DNA of 13,689 nucleotides from Propionibacterium sp. (lineage in GTDB: Bacteria; Actinomycetota; Actinomycetes; Propionibacteriales; Propionibacteriaceae). Made by a program: the position numbers and the translations under genes. The notes under the pieces were generated by a model, which saw only the letters and a program-made list of their open reading frames with translations, did no database searches and was not told where the DNA came from. The DNA lies in the NCBI GenBank assembly GCA_012837465.1, contig DURG01000077.1, positions 1 to 13,689 on the forward strand, read 5' to 3'. This document shows, one piece after another, positions 12,078 to 13,689 of the stretch. Within the stretch, counting starts at the first letter, position 1, and each line of letters opens with the position of its first letter.

Positions 12078-13409
12078 GTGCACGACGCTACCGTCGGCGG
12101 GCGCGCTGATGCGTTCGCCAGCCCCGACCTGACTGCCTTCTGCCGCCTCGACGAACTCGGCCTCGTTGTCACCGGGCAGCGACTCGAGCCGGATCGTGCC
12201 GTATTGGCCTGCCAGGTGGTCGAGCCCGACCAGTGGTGCCGGCGCTGCGGCTGCGAAGGGAGACCACGTGACACCGTGGTCCGACGGCTTGCCCACGAAC
12301 CACTGGGCTGGCGGCCCACGACGCTGGAGGTCGTCGTGCGCCGTTACCGCTGCAGCGGCTGCGGGTATGTGTGGCGCCAGGACACCACCGCCGCGGCCGA
12401 GCCCCGGGCCAAGTTGTCTCGGCGCGCTCTGCGGTGGGCGCTGGAAGGGATCGTGGTCCAGCACCTGACCGTGGCTCGGGTCGCCGAGGGGCTCGGGGTG
12501 GCCTGGGACACCGCCAACGACGCCGTTCTGGCCGAGGGCAAGCGGGTGCTGATCGACGAGGAGCACCGCTTCGAGGGGGTGAAGGTCGTCGGGGTCGATG
12601 AGCACGTGTGGAGGCACACCCGTCGCGGCGACAGGTACGTCACCGTGATCATCGACCTCACCCCAGTGCGAGATGGCACCGGCCCGGCACGGCTGCTGGA
12701 CATGGTCGAAGGACGCTCCAAGCAGGCGTTCAAGACCTGGCTGGCCGACCGCCCGCAGGAGTGGCGCGACGGCGTGGAGGTGGTCGCGATGGACGGCTTC
12801 ACCGGGTTCAAGACCGCCGCCGTCGAGGAACTGCCCGACGTGGTGACCGTGCTAGATCCCTTCCACGTCACGCGCCTCGCTGGCGAGGCGCTCGATGAGT
12901 GCCGACGGCGAGTTCAGCAGGCCATCTGTGGGCACCGCGGCCGCAAGGGCGACCCGCTCTATGCCGCCCGCCGGACCCTGTCCACCGGCGCCGACCTGCT
13001 CAACGACAAGCAGAAGGACCGACTGGACACCCTGTTCGCCGACGACGCCCACGTCGAGGTCGAGGTCACTTGGAGCGTCTACCAGCGCATGATCGCCGCC
13101 TACCGCCACGAGAACCGGCGCCACGGCCGCGAGCTGATGGCCCGGCTCATCGACTCGATCAGCACCGGCGTCCCCAAGGCCCTGGTCGAGATCACCAAGC
13201 TCGGCAGGACGCTGAAGAAGCGCGCCGCCGACGTCCTGGCCTACTTCGACCGGCCCAGCACCTCCAACGGGCCCACCGAGGCGATCAACGGCAGGCTCGA
13301 GCACCTGCGCGGCTCGGCGCTGGGGTTCCGCAACCTGACCAACTACATCGCCAGATCCCTGCTCGAGACCGGCGGGTTCAGACCCCGACTACACCCTGGA
13401 TTCGGATGA
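12078..13409 (+). CDS. ISL3-family transposase
   Basis: A 443-residue DDE transposase that should cut and join the ends of this element. The N-terminal zinc-binding domain has Cys54-x-x-Cys57 (WCRRCG) and Cys92-x-x-Cys95 (YRCSGCGYVW), the zf-ISL3 arrangement. A helix-turn-helix-like section follows (VARVAEGLGVAWDTANDAVL). The catalytic triad is Asp174 (VVGVDEHVW), Asp239 (VVAMDGFTGFKTA) and Glu401 (NGPTEAINGRLEHLRG), each in the family's conserved context. The domain ends with GSALGFRNLTNYIARSLLET. The GTG start at 12078 is used because homology-like sequence begins soon after and no earlier in-frame start exists within the element; no ribosome-binding site is evident. The stop is within the right terminal repeat. 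The gene looks undamaged. Confidence 0.93.
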   Translation: MHDATVGGRADAFASPDLTAFCRLDELGLVVTGQRLEPDRAVLACQVVEPDQWCRRCGCEGRPRDTVVRRLAHEPLGWRPTTLEVVVRRYRCSGCGYVWRQDTTAAAEPRAKLSRRALRWALEGIVVQHLTVARVAEGLGVAWDTANDAVLAEGKRVLIDEEHRFEGVKVVGVDEHVWRHTRRGDRYVTVIIDLTPVRDGTGPARLLDMVEGRSKQAFKTWLADRPQEWRDGVEVVAMDGFTGFKTAAVEELPDVVTVLDPFHVTRLAGEALDECRRRVQQAICGHRGRKGDPLYAARRTLSTGADLLNDKQKDRLDTLFADDAHVEVEVTWSVYQRMIAAYRHENRRHGRELMARLIDSISTGVPKALVEITKLGRTLKKRAADVLAYFDRPSTSNGPTEAINGRLEHLRGSALGFRNLTNYIARSLLETGGFRPRLHPGFG

Positions 13410-13412
13410 GCC
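13389..13412 (-). repeat. Right terminal inverted repeat of the ISL3 element
   Basis: On the minus strand it reads GGCTCATCC, then six bases, then AGGGTGTAG, matching the left end at 18 of 24 positions. It contains the transposase stop codon (13407-13409). Confidence 0.85.
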
Positions 13413-13689
13413 GCTGATCGGTCCGTCAACACGCCCTTGAGATCGTACAACACGTGTCTGTCGATCTGGCCGAAGCTAAGAGTAGCAAGACCGGCCAAGT
13501 TCTTAATGGTTGGTGTGCCACGGCGAGCACGATGCCGTCGTAGGCGCCGGCGTCGGGTTCTTCGACGAGGGCAATGCCATAGTGCTGGCGGGCCTCGTCC
13601 GGATCAGCCCAGGGGTCGTGGACGTCGACGCTGATGCCGTAGTCCTCGAGTTCGGCGATGATGTCGACCACGCGCGTGTTGCGCAGGTC
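13413..13689 (-). pseudogene. Nucleotide-sugar dehydrogenase C-terminal part, frameshifted and truncated by the IS; continues past the window
   Basis: The frame enters from the right edge as DLRNTRVVDIIAELEDYGIS then VDVHDPWADPDEARQHYGIA and YDGIVLAVAHQP. This is the C-terminal UDP-binding domain of UDP-glucose/UDP-HexNAc 6-dehydrogenases (WecC/TviB/VipA-like), which make uronic acid nucleotides for surface polysaccharides. At about 13504-13509 the frame breaks. One missing base restores KNLAGLATLSFGQIDRHVLY followed by DLKGVLTDRSA, the expected family ending. The IS right end at 13413 then removes the last few residues and the stop. The piece after the frameshift is noticeably lower in GC. 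A sequencing error could explain the frameshift, but the IS truncation is real in this sequence. The upstream part and start lie outside the window. Confidence 0.8.

Larger units (their letters stand above)
11956..13412 (+). mobile_element. ISL3-family insertion sequence, 1457 bp, intact transposase
   Basis: The ends are defined by an imperfect inverted repeat of 24 bases (18 matches). The left end is GGCTCTTCC followed by six variable bases and AGGGTGTAG; the right end reads inward GGCTCATCC and the same AGGGTGTAG. GGCTCTTCC-type ends, this size and the single transposase gene fit ISL3 elements of actinobacteria. The transposase stop codon lies inside the right terminal repeat. The 8-bp flanks differ (GCTTTGCC left, GCTGATCG right), so there is no target duplication. 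Both flanks are pieces of different broken genes. The transposase frame is complete with all catalytic residues, so the element may still be mobile. Confidence 0.88.

Noticed and set aside
11856..12617. A 253-codon minus-strand open frame spanning the IS left end and the ychJ remnant
   Set aside because: Most of it is the antisense of the transposase, and it is in a different frame from the recognisable YchJ tail.
11948..13420. Target-site duplication for the ISL3 element
   Set aside because: The 8-bp flanks GCTTTGCC and GCTGATCG share only their first three bases, so no duplication can be claimed.

Overview
The window is about 13.7 kb of high-GC DNA from an actinobacterium. Gene content, strong G/C bias at third codon positions, GTG starts, and many genes preceded by a TANNNT box 5-7 bases from the start codon all point that way. 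A Propionibacteriales-type organism (Propionibacteriaceae or a relative) is my best guess; this rests on gene flavour, not on a marker gene. There are no rRNA or tRNA genes and no CRISPR array.

Layout. 1-128: a cluster of dispersed, REP-like repeat units. 162-1811 (-): a large lipoprotein with a Pro/Glu/Ala-rich linker and an uncharacterised C-terminal domain. 1884-2948 (+): adenosine deaminase. 3029-5298 (+): a tight three-gene operon of a DUF2871 membrane protein, a NarL-type sensor kinase and its LuxR/NarL response regulator. 5343-5891 (+): a DinB-like protein. 5921-6726 (+): a compact HEPN/MNT toxin-antitoxin module in which the MNT antitoxin carries an N-terminal ribbon-helix-helix DNA-binding domain. 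It is preceded by two similar palindromic sites. 6723-7607 (+): a GNAT acetyltransferase overlapping the toxin gene by 4 bases. 7692-9173 (+): a COG2056/YuiF-type antiporter-family transporter. 9196-10140 (+): RNase HI fused to an NTF2-like domain, with one copy of the dispersed repeat translated within the linker. 10145-11662 (-): a SulP anion transporter with a STAS domain.

The right end (11815-13689) is a scar. A 1457-bp ISL3-family insertion sequence with matching imperfect terminal repeats and an intact transposase sits between two gene remnants. On its left are the last 46 codons of a YchJ/UPF0225-type gene. On its right is the 3' part of a nucleotide-sugar dehydrogenase gene, which also carries a one-base frameshift. 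The IS has no 8-bp target duplication, so the two flanks were probably joined by a deletion or recombination event.

The most interesting items are the RHH-MNT fusion antitoxin with its HEPN toxin and candidate operators, the repeat embedded in the RNase HI linker, the RNase HI-NTF2 fusion, and the chimeric IS junction. None is demonstrably a wholly new system from sequence alone. The toxin-antitoxin module is the best candidate for an under-described variant.
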